DNA of 64,000 bases, from the NCBI GenBank assembly GCA_020633075.1, contig JACKEI010000001.1:1674001-1738000 (forward strand). Direction: 5' to 3'. This document shows positions 36,298 through 45,246 of the stretch, piece after piece (position 1 is the first letter of the stretch; every line of letters starts with the position of its first letter). Source of the DNA: Sandaracinaceae bacterium (GTDB lineage Bacteria; Myxococcota_A; Polyangia; Polyangiales; Houyiibacteriaceae). A program made the translations under genes and the position numbers. The notes beneath the pieces were generated by a model. That model saw nothing but the letters and a program-made list of their open reading frames with translations, was not told the origin of the DNA and did no database searches.

Positions 36298-36819
36298 GTG
36301 TCTCTCTGGGTCTTCGGCTATGGGTCCTTGGTCTTCCGCCCGGCGTTCGAGCACGTGCGCCGCGAGCCTGGCTGGCTCAGCGGCTACACACGGCGCTTCT
36401 GGCAGGGCAGCACGGACCACCGCGGGGTGCCCGGCGCGCCCGGGCGCGTCGTCACGCTAGTGCCCGACCCCGCCGAGCGCTGCTGGGGCATGGCGTACCT
36501 GGTCCGTGACGCGCAGCAAGACGCCGTGCTCGCCACGCTGGACCACCGCGAACAAGGGGGCTACGAGCGCCACGATCTGCCGGTGGAGCTCCACACGGGC
36601 GAGGTCGTCGAGGCCTTGGTCTACGTCGCCACTCCCCAGAATGCCGAGTACCTGGGCGAGGCCCCGCTGGAGGAGATCGCCGCCCAAATACGGGGCTCGC
36701 ACGGGCCGAGCGGCAGCAACGCGGACTATCTGCTGGGTCTGGCGGCTGCGCTGCGCGAGCACGGAGCCCGGGACGCACACGTGGAGGCCTTGGCGCAAAT
36801 TCTTGTCGAATCGCGTTGA
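36298..36819 (+). CDS. chaC: ChaC-like gamma-glutamylcyclotransferase
   Basis: A 173-residue cytoplasmic enzyme that degrades glutathione to 5-oxoproline and Cys-Gly. The family's substrate-binding loop WVFGYGSL is at residues 4-11, and the catalytic Glu is expected in TLDHREQGGYER (about residue 85). NADYLLGLAAALREHG near the end is also typical. It starts with GTG 36298. The gene's TGA stop lies within the -35 element of the following lipoprotein promoter. Specificity for glutathione is inferred from family. Confidence 0.92.
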   Translation: MSLWVFGYGSLVFRPAFEHVRREPGWLSGYTRRFWQGSTDHRGVPGAPGRVVTLVPDPAERCWGMAYLVRDAQQDAVLATLDHREQGGYERHDLPVELHTGEVVEALVYVATPQNAEYLGEAPLEEIAAQIRGSHGPSGSNADYLLGLAAALREHGARDAHVEALAQILVESR

Positions 36820-36845
36820 CGACTGACCAATAGATCTCTTATTAA
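36816..36845 (+). promoter_or_regulatory. strong sigma70-like promoter of the lipoprotein-FadL operon
   Basis: TTGACG (36816-36821) and TATTAA (36840-36845), 18-bp spacer, in a locally AT-rich stretch that stands out from the surrounding GC. About 67 bp to the ATG. The -35 overlaps the end of chaC. Confidence 0.6.
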
Positions 36846-36856
36846 ACCTCGTTCGG

Positions 36857-36871
36857 CACACATTACGTGTG
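36857..36871. promoter_or_regulatory. inverted repeat at the predicted transcription start
   Basis: CACAC-ATTAC-GTGTG lies 11-25 bp past the -10 hexamer, in the position of a repressor site at or just after +1. No regulator gene is adjacent. Confidence 0.35.
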
Positions 36872-36912
36872 GATGTCGGGCGATGCGTACAACGTAAGAG
36901 AAGGTCGGAAGT

Positions 36913-39900
36913 ATGGCGCGGATAGCAAGAGGTGCGGCCATCGTGGCGGGTGTGTGTGGGCTCTTGGCCTGCGCCCCGACCATGGACACGGAACGACAGG
37001 GCGTCACGCGCGGCACGCTGGGCGAGGAGGTCTACCGCATCGCCTGCCAGCGCATCGCGCGTGAGGCGTATCCCAGCGACGTCACCGGAGCGCTCAGCCG
37101 AGAGCTCTGCCGGGGTCTGGCTGGCCCAGAGACGGCGGCGCCCGGCCGGCTGCAAGCGCTGGCCGAGCAGCGCCCCGCCACGGTGGAAGCGCTCGAAGCC
37201 ATGCTGCCCGCCAGCGCCGAGGACGACCTACAGGCGCTGATGGTGGGCATCCTGCCGCTCTACGATGCGCCCACGGAGCGCCTCCCGGCTCAGACTCGAG
37301 GGCTCGCGGCGCTGCTCGACCGCATGGGCGCGGACAGCGACGTGACCGACGCGCTGGGGCGCATGGCGGCCCGCCAGGGCATGCGCAGCACCCCGCTGCA
37401 GCTCGGTGTGGTCGCGCCCGCCCTGCGCTACCCTGAGCTCCCGAGCCTGACCCGCACGGGGCTCGCTGCGCTGGCATCGGGCGGCGCAGCCGAGGGAGCG
37501 TTCTCCGAGCTGCGTTCGGCGCTGGCGCTCGAGCTCGCGACGCTGGTGGCTGACGACCCGACCGTCGACGGCACGCTGGATGTCTCACGCGCCCTGCTCG
37601 CCAGCCGGCACACGACCTTCGACGGGGGGCTCGCGGGCCACTACGTCGTGCGCGACGAGCGGGGCTTGCCGCGCCCGCGAGCGCTTGGAGCCAACGGCTT
37701 CGTCGACGGCGACGGCGATGGACTGGCCGACGTCAACGGCGACGGACGCTTCGTGGGAGCCGACGGCGCAGAGCTCTTCTTGCCGACCCCGTACGCCACC
37801 GCGCTGGACGCTCCCGGCGACACGGCCCTGCGCGACGCACGGGGCCTCGCCGCAGGTGACGGGGGGCTGCCGATCTACGAGGCCCGCTCCGCAGACGGGA
37901 CCTTGCTCGCAGCGCTACTGCGAGAAGCTCGCCCGTGGGTGGCTGGGGACACGCCGCTCGCGGAGGACGCGGTCTTGGCGCTCGCGGCGCAGCTGGGCAC
38001 AGAGCAGACGGTCACGCGGGAGTTCGGCGCGCTCACGCACAGCTACCCCGGGTACGACACCGACACCGGCGCGCTCTTCGACGTGCTGCACGCGACCTCG
38101 GCCCTGTTGGACCAGCCCGAGACACGCGACGCGCTGACCTTGGCGCAGCAGCTCCTGAGCGGTCGCGAGAGCGAGCTCGCCGCGCTGATCGACGCCGGCC
38201 TCTTCGGCGACACCATCGCCGACAGCATGCCCAACGTGTCGCTGCGCCAGGAGAACGAGCTGTGGGACGACGTGCTCGCCGTGACCGAGCGCATGGCGCG
38301 CCGCCCGGGGATGCTCGAGGCCGTGCTGCGCGCGCTGAGCGACTCGCGCTCGGAGCGGCTGGGCCAGATCCTGGCGGAGATGGCGCGGCACCGCGACCGC
38401 CCCGTGCTGGCAGCGGCCAACGGCGGGCGCGACACGCCGCCGCTGCGCAGCCAGGAGTGGACCACCGAGGTCAGCCGCACGACCCCGGACAACGGCGCCA
38501 ACCAGAGCCTGCTGCAGCAGACCCTGAGCGCGATGCACGAGCTCAACGAAGCGGAGTTCTGCAACAAGCAGGACGCGCACATGATCATCCGCGTGGCGGG
38601 GCTGCGCATCGACCTGATGGACAACGCCCTGTTGCGTGTCTTCGGGCTGCAGCTGGACCCCTTCGACCGCTGCGAGCTGCTGCACCTCGAGAACACCACC
38701 GAGGCCTACGTGCTCTCCATCCAGGGCCGCCTCGACCTCGAGCCGCAGATCAGCGCGGCCTTGCCCGGCTACCTCACGACGCTCACCAACATCGCCAACG
38801 CGCTCGGTATCGGCGCGCTCACGCTGGACGGCATCCTCGAGGACAACAGCGGCATCCCCGGGCTGCGCACACGCCCCACCCCCGAGGCCATGAACCGCTT
38901 GGTGTACGGCCAGTGGAACGAGTTCCTGAACGAGATGCTGGAGCGTCCCACGACGCGCGACGGACTCGACGTGGCCACGCGCCACAACGGCAACGTGCTG
39001 CTGGCCTGGGAGCGTCAGTTCCGCTTCTGCGGGGACCGGCTCCTCGAGGGCAGCCAGACCTGCGCCGGCGCCGTACAGAACATCACCTTCTACCAGGCCT
39101 TCACGCCGCTCTTGGCGGCGTTCACGGACAACGACCCGGCCGCGACGCGCACCGGGCCCTACCTCTTCGGGGCGCTGGCTGGAGCGCTGCACCAGCACTA
39201 CCCGACCGCGGCCAACAGCATGTACCAAGAGGCCAACCCCAACGGTGCACGCTACGCCCGCGCCGACGGGGCCGTGGCCTACGAGCCCATCCTGATGCAG
39301 CTGCTGGGGGCCTGCAGCTGGGACCGCTCCGGCGCCGGCCGCACCTGTGACCCGAGCGCCGCCGGGCAGCTGATCGCGCGCCTGGGGCGCCTCCTGCGCG
39401 CAGCGGACGCGCTCACCGTGGCCCCGGGCGTGGACGGCATCGACGCGCTGGCGGCGGTCACGGAGATGGCCGTCGACAGCAACCAGCACCCCACGCTGCG
39501 CAACCGCGCCGGCAGCCGCACCACGCAGACCAACCGTGGCACCCGAACCGTGAACTACTCCCCCGTCTACCTGCTGCTGGACGCGCTCTCCGCCGTCGAC
39601 GACACGTGGAGCGCGGCCCCCGACGAGCACGAGCGCTGGCTGCGCGCCCGCGGGACGCTGGTGGACCAGCTGCTCGCCACCGAGGTCTCGGGCGGGCAGT
39701 TCCGCCTGAGCAACCGCCGCAGCTACGGGATGGTCACGGTGCTGGTGGACTTCCTTCTGGGACGCATCGACGAACACCGCGGGGACGGAGACCTGAGCGC
39801 GTGGGCGCAGGGCCTCACGGGGCGCGCGGAGACGACCCTCGGCGGGCCGCTCACCACCGCTGCGCTCAGTCTCTTTCGAGCGCTCGCGACCGACACCCCG

Positions 39901-40407
39901 GCACGCGACGCGGTCATGGGGTTGCTGGGGCACCTGCTGAGCGAAGACACCGACGCGTACCTGGCGACGCTGGTGGCGCTGCACGACCTCCTGCAGGTGC
40001 TGGACGACGACGACAACCTGCGCCCGCTCGGCCGCGTCCTGGCCACGGCCCTCGCGCCGGATGTCCTCACCGCCATCGAGAGCGGCAGCGCGCTCGGCGG
40101 TGAAAGCAGCCTGGCCGAAGCGAGCATCGAGCTCTTGAGGGAGGTAGCGGCGGTCGACACGGACGACACGCTGAGCGAGCTGCTGGCGCGCACCGTGGCG
40201 CCGCGTAGCGAGACCGACGTGAGCACGCCCTTGGACGTGCTGCTCGACGTCATCGCCGAGGTGAACCGCAGCGAACCGCACGCCCGCACCACGTACCGCG
40301 CGGCAGACCACACGGTGCTGTTCCATGAGGTGAGTGACTTCCTGCTGGACCCCGAACGCGGGCTCGAGCGCCTGTACGCCGTCGTGCGCTCCAGGGAGGG
40401 TGAGTGA
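36913..40407 (+). CDS. large uncharacterised lipoprotein, partner of a FadL-family porin
   Basis: An 1164-residue lipoprotein: signal peptide with lipobox LLAC (Cys at residue 20), then a long, mostly helical, secreted body without a domain I recognise. Near residue 264 there is a Ca-binding-like DGDGDGLADVNGDG loop of EF-hand/dockerin type. Scattered Cys (QRIACQ..., CGDRLLEGSQTCAG, GACSWDRSG...RTCDP) suggest disulfides. ATG 36913 has AAGG about 9 bases upstream and a strong promoter. The TGA at 40405-40407 overlaps the ATG of the FadL-like gene by one base (TGATG), so the two are coupled. An outer-membrane partner or gate role is inference. Confidence 0.8.
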   Translation: MARIARGAAIVAGVCGLLACAPTMDTERQGVTRGTLGEEVYRIACQRIAREAYPSDVTGALSRELCRGLAGPETAAPGRLQALAEQRPATVEALEAMLPASAEDDLQALMVGILPLYDAPTERLPAQTRGLAALLDRMGADSDVTDALGRMAARQGMRSTPLQLGVVAPALRYPELPSLTRTGLAALASGGAAEGAFSELRSALALELATLVADDPTVDGTLDVSRALLASRHTTFDGGLAGHYVVRDERGLPRPRALGANGFVDGDGDGLADVNGDGRFVGADGAELFLPTPYATALDAPGDTALRDARGLAAGDGGLPIYEARSADGTLLAALLREARPWVAGDTPLAEDAVLALAAQLGTEQTVTREFGALTHSYPGYDTDTGALFDVLHATSALLDQPETRDALTLAQQLLSGRESELAALIDAGLFGDTIADSMPNVSLRQENELWDDVLAVTERMARRPGMLEAVLRALSDSRSERLGQILAEMARHRDRPVLAAANGGRDTPPLRSQEWTTEVSRTTPDNGANQSLLQQTLSAMHELNEAEFCNKQDAHMIIRVAGLRIDLMDNALLRVFGLQLDPFDRCELLHLENTTEAYVLSIQGRLDLEPQISAALPGYLTTLTNIANALGIGALTLDGILEDNSGIPGLRTRPTPEAMNRLVYGQWNEFLNEMLERPTTRDGLDVATRHNGNVLLAWERQFRFCGDRLLEGSQTCAGAVQNITFYQAFTPLLAAFTDNDPAATRTGPYLFGALAGALHQHYPTAANSMYQEANPNGARYARADGAVAYEPILMQLLGACSWDRSGAGRTCDPSAAGQLIARLGRLLRAADALTVAPGVDGIDALAAVTEMAVDSNQHPTLRNRAGSRTTQTNRGTRTVNYSPVYLLLDALSAVDDTWSAAPDEHERWLRARGTLVDQLLATEVSGGQFRLSNRRSYGMVTVLVDFLLGRIDEHRGDGDLSAWAQGLTGRAETTLGGPLTTAALSLFRALATDTPARDAVMGLLGHLLSEDTDAYLATLVALHDLLQVLDDDDNLRPLGRVLATALAPDVLTAIESGSALGGESSLAEASIELLREVAAVDTDDTLSELLARTVAPRSETDVSTPLDVLLDVIAEVNRSEPHARTTYRAADHTVLFHEVSDFLLDPERGLERLYAVVRSREGE

Positions 40408-42038
40408 TGTCCATCCGCAACGTCTCCGTCGCGCTGCTGGGCCTCGCGCTCAGCACGCTGATCCTGGCGCCTGCCACCCCTGCCCGCGCAGGGGGCTTCT
40501 TCTTCTCGGACCGCGGCACCCGACCGGCTGGGCGGGGCTTCGCCTTCGTCGCGGGCGCCGACGACCCGCAGGCGCTGCACTACAACCCCGCAGGCCTCGC
40601 CTACTCCGGACAGCAGCTGCTCCTGGACGTGAGCTTCACCTGGTTCCGCGGGCAGTACACGCGGGTGGACTCGGGCGGCAACACGTTGCCTACGATCAAC
40701 CTCGACACCATCCCGCTGCCCATCCCGGGCATCGCCTATAGCCACCCCCTGAGCGACGACCTGACCCTGGGCGTGGGGCTGCTTGTGCCGAACGCGCTCC
40801 TGGGCGACTACCCCAACGGGGTCACGTCGGACGGTGGCCGCTGCAACCCGGACACGGACCCGGGCTGCCAACCGGCGCCTCAGCGCTACTCCCTGTACAG
40901 CCTGGCCGGCACGGCGCTGGTGCAGCTGGACACCGCGCTCGCCTGGCGCCCGCACCCGCGCGTCAGCATCGGCGCGGGCCTGGGTGTGCTCGTCGGCAAC
41001 TTCAACGCGGAGGTGGGCCTCAGCGCCTGCGACAACGCCATCTGCGCCCAGCGAGAGAACCCCGACTTCGACGCGCGCGCCTCCATGTCCCTCGAGCGCT
41101 TCTGGGACCTGGCGCCGCACGTGGGGGTCATCCTGGACTTCGAGAAGATCCGCCTGGGAGCCGCGCTGCGCTTCTACCCTCGCGGGATACAGGGCACCGC
41201 CCAGCTGCGCGTGCGCCTGCCCAGAGACCCCTTCTTCGACGGCGCCGCAGTCGACGGCGACCGCGCCAACGTCGACATCCCGCTGCCGGTGGTGTTTCGG
41301 ATGGGGGCCGAGGTGCGCCTGTTCGACCGCCTGCGGCTGGAAGCCGCCTTCGTCTGGGAGCGCTGGTCGCGGCAACAGCAGATCGCCATCCGACCCAACA
41401 ACGTGACGCTCACCAACGTCACGGCCATCGGCGACTACGCAGTAGGCGCGCTGAACATCCGCCGCGACATGAACGACACGCTGTCGCTGCGCATCGGCGG
41501 CGAGCTGAGCGTGGCCGATGGGCTGCTGGACCTGCGGGCGGGGCTGAGCTTCGAGAGCTCGGGGTTCGACAACCGCACGCTGACGGTCATGACCATCGAC
41601 ACGCGCAAGGTCATCCTAGGCATCGGAGGCAGCCTGCAGGTCACGGACGGGCTCTACCTGGATGCCGCCTACGCCCACGTCTTCATGCAGAACCGCACGG
41701 TCACGGACAGCGCGGTGCAGCAGCCCAACGGCATTCGCCCGCCCATCAGCGGTGCCGACGCGGTGTACATCGGCAACGGCCGCTACGAGTGGTCGGCGGA
41801 CATGTTCGCGGTCGGCCTGCGCTACCAGTTCGGCGCTGGGGCTCCCGTCGAGCCAGGCACGGTGGATGCGGCAGACGGCGAGGGACATGACAACCCAGAG
41901 GCCCAGCCCGCTCCTGCGGCCGAAGTGCAGCCCCAGGCGGAGCCCGCGCCGGAGCCGGAGGCAGCCCCGGAGCCAGAGGCCGCCCCTGCGCCACCCCCGC
42001 CACGGGCTCGCGGTCGCCAGCGCGCGAGACAGCGCTGA
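40407..42038 (+). CDS. FadL/OmpP1/TodX-family outer-membrane transporter
   Basis: A 543-residue outer-membrane beta-barrel for hydrophobic compounds (fatty acids, aromatics). The signal peptide ends near PARAGGF (residues 1-28). The family's N-terminal hatch pattern is clear: RPAGRGFAFVAGADDPQALH, then YNPAGLAY. The barrel strands end with FAVGLRYQFGAG. A Pro/Glu/Ala-rich tail of about 60 residues ending RARGRQRARQR follows the barrel, which is unusual because a barrel normally ends with an aromatic residue. ATG 40407 has GGGAGG about 8 bases upstream and overlaps the lipoprotein stop. Fatty-acid uptake would fit the beta-oxidation genes in the window, but no fad-type operator is present here. 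Confidence 0.88.
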   Translation: MSIRNVSVALLGLALSTLILAPATPARAGGFFFSDRGTRPAGRGFAFVAGADDPQALHYNPAGLAYSGQQLLLDVSFTWFRGQYTRVDSGGNTLPTINLDTIPLPIPGIAYSHPLSDDLTLGVGLLVPNALLGDYPNGVTSDGGRCNPDTDPGCQPAPQRYSLYSLAGTALVQLDTALAWRPHPRVSIGAGLGVLVGNFNAEVGLSACDNAICAQRENPDFDARASMSLERFWDLAPHVGVILDFEKIRLGAALRFYPRGIQGTAQLRVRLPRDPFFDGAAVDGDRANVDIPLPVVFRMGAEVRLFDRLRLEAAFVWERWSRQQQIAIRPNNVTLTNVTAIGDYAVGALNIRRDMNDTLSLRIGGELSVADGLLDLRAGLSFESSGFDNRTLTVMTIDTRKVILGIGGSLQVTDGLYLDAAYAHVFMQNRTVTDSAVQQPNGIRPPISGADAVYIGNGRYEWSADMFAVGLRYQFGAGAPVEPGTVDAADGEGHDNPEAQPAPAAEVQPQAEPAPEPEAAPEPEAAPAPPPPRARGRQRARQR

Positions 42039-42073
42039 CGGGCCGAGCGCCCACGGCGCGCTACAGTCCACGG

Positions 42074-43147
42074 GTGGCGCCCACCACCGAGCGAGCGAGC
42101 ATCTTCGACCCCGACGCCCTCGAGCGCGTCCGGCGCGAGCTCCGTCTGCACCCGCAGCAGCTGCGTGTGGTGCGCAACGCGTACTTCAAGACCTTCGCGT
42201 CGGAGCAGGAGACGCTGGCCCTCTTCCCGGCGCCGGAGCGCGTCCACCTGGACCCGCTCCCGCTTCATCAGCGGCTCGACTCGACACTCGACGGGGCCAG
42301 CAAGCTCCTCTTCCGGACGTCCTCGGGCCTGCTCACCGAGGCCGTGGTGCTGCGCCCTCGCAGCGGACGCTCGTCGCTGTGCGTGTCCAGCCAGGTTGGC
42401 TGCGCGGCGGCCTGCCGCTTCTGCGCGACGGGCACCATGGGCATCGCGCGCGGCCTGAGCGTGCCGGAGGTCCTGGGGCAGGTCGTGGCGGCCGGTCAGC
42501 TGCTCGCGCGAGAACAGCGTCGCCTGCGCAACGTGGTGTTCATGGGCATGGGCGAGCCCTTTCACAACGAAGCCAACGTGAGCGAGGCCGTCGCGCGGCT
42601 GATCGACCCCTCGTACTTCAACCTGTCGCCCGGCAAGGTCATGGTGTCGAGCGTCGGCGTCACGGACGGCATGCTCCGCTTCGGCGAGCGCTTTCCGCGT
42701 GTGGGCCTCGCGCTGAGCCTGCACAGCGTGCGGCCAGACGTGCGCGAGCAGCTCATCCCCTTGGCAAAGCGCTACCCCCTCGACGAGCTGCGCAAGACCG
42801 TGCGCGAGCTGAACGTGATGCAGGGTCGGCCCGTGATGCTGGAGTACCTCATGCTGGCGGGGCTGACCGACACGGACGAAGACCTACGCGCGCTCCTGGC
42901 CTGGACCGACGGGCTCGACGTGCACGTGAACCTGATCCCCTACAACCCCATCGACGCCGCGCCGGAGCTCGTCGGCTCGTCACCCGAGGTGTGCCGCGTG
43001 TTCGCCGCCGCGCTGAAGGAGCACGGGCGCAAGACCACCGTGCGGCGGAGCCTCGGGCGCGACATCGAGGCCGCGTGCGGGCAGCTGGTCAAGGCGCACA
43101 CGCTCAGCGAACGACGCGCCCCTCGCTCCGACACGTCCTCCGCGTGA
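42074..43147 (+). CDS. rlmN: 23S rRNA (adenine-C2)-methyltransferase RlmN
   Basis: A 357-residue radical-SAM enzyme that methylates C2 of A2503 in 23S rRNA and A37 of some tRNAs. The iron-sulfur motif is CAAACRFC (about residue 115), followed by FMGMGEP, the SAM-binding GLALSLHS region, and the catalytic Cys in DIEAACGQL near 335. Those features separate RlmN from other radical SAM methylases. It starts with GTG 42074. The tail ERRAPRSDTSSA is extra. It lies 35 bp after the FadL-like gene and converges with cmk 63 bp later. Confidence 0.96.
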   Translation: MAPTTERASIFDPDALERVRRELRLHPQQLRVVRNAYFKTFASEQETLALFPAPERVHLDPLPLHQRLDSTLDGASKLLFRTSSGLLTEAVVLRPRSGRSSLCVSSQVGCAAACRFCATGTMGIARGLSVPEVLGQVVAAGQLLAREQRRLRNVVFMGMGEPFHNEANVSEAVARLIDPSYFNLSPGKVMVSSVGVTDGMLRFGERFPRVGLALSLHSVRPDVREQLIPLAKRYPLDELRKTVRELNVMQGRPVMLEYLMLAGLTDTDEDLRALLAWTDGLDVHVNLIPYNPIDAAPELVGSSPEVCRVFAAALKEHGRKTTVRRSLGRDIEAACGQLVKAHTLSERRAPRSDTSSA

Positions 43148-43210
43148 GCGGCGCAGCCCCGTAGCGCCCCAGCCTCGGACCCGTGCCAACCGCCTGGTGC
43201 GCCGAAGGCG

Positions 43211-43897
43211 TCAGGCGCCAGCAGTGCGGGCCAGCGCGGCGATCTGCGCGATGACCTCGTCCATGCCCAGGAAGGTGCTGTCCAAGTGGACGGCGTCCTC
43301 GGCCGGGCGCAGCGGAGCCACCTCGCGCCCACTGTCCTGCGCGTCGCGGGCCTCGATCTGAGCGAGGATCTCCGCTTCATCCGCGGCCTGCCCACGCGCG
43401 GCCAGGTCCAGCACGCGGCGCTTGGCGCGCTCCGGCGCAGCGGCCGTCAGGAAGACCTTCACCTCGGCGTCGGGGAACACCACCGTGCCGATGTCGCGGC
43501 CCTCGAGCACCACCCCACCCTCTGCGCCGAGGCGCCGCTGCAGCCCGAGGAGCGCCGCCCGCACAGGCGGGTGCGTGGCCACTTTGCTCGCTCCCGCTGC
43601 GATGTCCGTCGTGCGGATCTCGTCCGCGCGGTCCTGCCCCGCGATGCACAGCCGTGGCTCGCCGTCCGCGGCGAGCTCGAAGGTCAGGTCCAAGCCCGCC
43701 GCCAGGTCCCCGAGGGCGTCGGCGTCGGTCCACGGGATGCCCGCGTCACGCGCCGCGAGCGCCACGCCGCGGTAGAGCGCCCCCGTGTCCACCAAGACGA
43801 AGCCCAGCTCCGCCGCCAGCTTGCGCGCCGTGGTGCTCTTGCCAACGCCTGCGGGCCCGTCGATGGCCACGACCGGCCGCGCGCGGCCGCCGCTCAC
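43211..43897 (-). CDS. cmk: cytidylate kinase
   Basis: A 228-residue (d)CMP kinase that phosphorylates CMP and dCMP with ATP. The P-loop is VAIDGPAGVGKSTTARKLA, followed by VDTGALYRGVAL and VVLEGRDIGTVVFPDA, all typical. Start is GTG 43895-43897, inside a GTGA overlap with the aroA stop, so cmk is translated after aroA. The C-terminus is standard for the short form. It is last in the hisC-aroA-cmk operon. Confidence 0.97.
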   Translation of the reverse strand: MSGGRARPVVAIDGPAGVGKSTTARKLAAELGFVLVDTGALYRGVALAARDAGIPWTDADALGDLAAGLDLTFELAADGEPRLCIAGQDRADEIRTTDIAAGASKVATHPPVRAALLGLQRRLGAEGGVVLEGRDIGTVVFPDAEVKVFLTAAAPERAKRRVLDLAARGQAADEAEILAQIEARDAQDSGREVAPLRPAEDAVHLDSTFLGMDEVIAQIAALARTAGA

Positions 43898-45246
43898 GAG
43901 ACCACCTCCACCTCGATGTTCGCTCCCAGGGAGCGCAGCAACTCCGGGAAACCGGGGAAGCTGGTCTCGACGCACTCGACGTCGTCCACGATGGTCTCCC
44001 CCTCCGCCACCAGCCCGAGCAGCGCGGCGCTCATGGCGATGCGGTGGTCACCTTGGCTCTCCACGCGCGCGGCGCGCAGCGGTCCACCGCCCTCGATGAT
44101 CATCCCGTCGGGCAGCTCCTCGCAGGGGCAGCCGAAGTCGCGCAGCGCCTTCGCCATCACGGCGATGCGGTCGCTCTCTTTCACGCGCAGCTCCTCGGCG
44201 TCACGGATCTCGGTCTTGCCCTTCACGGTAGCGGCCAGCACGGCCAGGGCGGGGACCTCGTCGATCATGCGCACCAGCAGCTCGCCGCCCACCGTCGTGG
44301 CGCGCGCAGCGCCGTGGGTGGCCGTGAGATTCGCGACGAGCTCACCGCCGGCGCCGTCCCCCTGCGACTCGAAGTGGGGCGCTACGCCCATGAAGCGCAG
44401 CACGTCGAAGAAGCCCGTGCGCGTGGGGTTCACGCCCACGCCGGTGGTGCAGACCTGGCTGCCCGGGACCATCTGCGCGGCGGCCAGCATGAAGGTGGCG
44501 CTGGACGGGTCACCGGGCACCTCCCAGGTGAAGGGGTCCCAGCCTCGCGTCCAGCCCTCCTCTTGCGGGTCCAAGCGGCACATGGACCCCGCCGTCTCGA
44601 GGGGCACACCAAGCGCCATCATCATGCGCTCCGTGTGGTCGCGCGACAGCACAGGCTCGCGGATGGTGGTGGGCCCGTTGGCGTAGAGCCCCGCAAGCAG
44701 CATGCAGCTCTTCACCTGCGCGCTCGCGATGGGCATGTCGTACTCGATGCCCGAGATGAACTCGCCCTCGACGAGCGGCGCGATCGAAATTGGCGGGTAG
44801 AGGGCGCCCGGCTTGGCCCCCGAAGTGCCCGCGATGTGAGCGCCACGCGCACGTAGCGGCTCGATCACGCGGCCCATGGGGCGCCGCGTGAGCGAGTGGT
44901 CTCCGACCATGCGGGAGCCGAAGCGCTGCGCAGCGAGCAGGCCAGCCAGGAGCCTCATGCTGGTGCCGGAGTTGCCGCAGTCCAGGACGGTCTTGGGCAT
45001 CTGCAGGCCGCGCAGCCCCACGCCACGGATGCGCGCGGAGCGGTCGCCCAGCTCGATGTCCACGCCCATGGCGCGGAAGCAGTTGGCGGTAGCCACGTTG
45101 TCGAGCCCACCCGACAAGCCGGTGACCGAGCACTCACCGCGCGAGAGCGCGCCGAAGATGATGGCGCGGTGGCCGATGGACTTGTCGCCCGGGATGCTGA
45201 CGGACCCGCGCAGGGGGCCGCTCTTCTGGACTTTGTAGCGCTTCAT
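43894..45246 (-). CDS. aroA: 5-enolpyruvylshikimate-3-phosphate synthase
   Basis: A 450-residue enzyme of the shikimate pathway that joins PEP to shikimate-3-phosphate. Motifs in order: IPGDKSIGHRA at the N-terminus, LDCGNSGTSMRLLAG (about residue 88), REPVLSRDHTERM (about 195), VKESDRIAVMA, and GDHRIAMSAALLG near the C-terminus. ATG 45244-45246 overlaps the hisC stop (ATGA); its own stop overlaps cmk. Length and motifs are normal. Confidence 0.97.
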   Translation of the reverse strand: MKRYKVQKSGPLRGSVSIPGDKSIGHRAIIFGALSRGECSVTGLSGGLDNVATANCFRAMGVDIELGDRSARIRGVGLRGLQMPKTVLDCGNSGTSMRLLAGLLAAQRFGSRMVGDHSLTRRPMGRVIEPLRARGAHIAGTSGAKPGALYPPISIAPLVEGEFISGIEYDMPIASAQVKSCMLLAGLYANGPTTIREPVLSRDHTERMMMALGVPLETAGSMCRLDPQEEGWTRGWDPFTWEVPGDPSSATFMLAAAQMVPGSQVCTTGVGVNPTRTGFFDVLRFMGVAPHFESQGDGAGGELVANLTATHGAARATTVGGELLVRMIDEVPALAVLAATVKGKTEIRDAEELRVKESDRIAVMAKALRDFGCPCEELPDGMIIEGGGPLRAARVESQGDHRIAMSAALLGLVAEGETIVDDVECVETSFPGFPELLRSLGANIEVEVVS

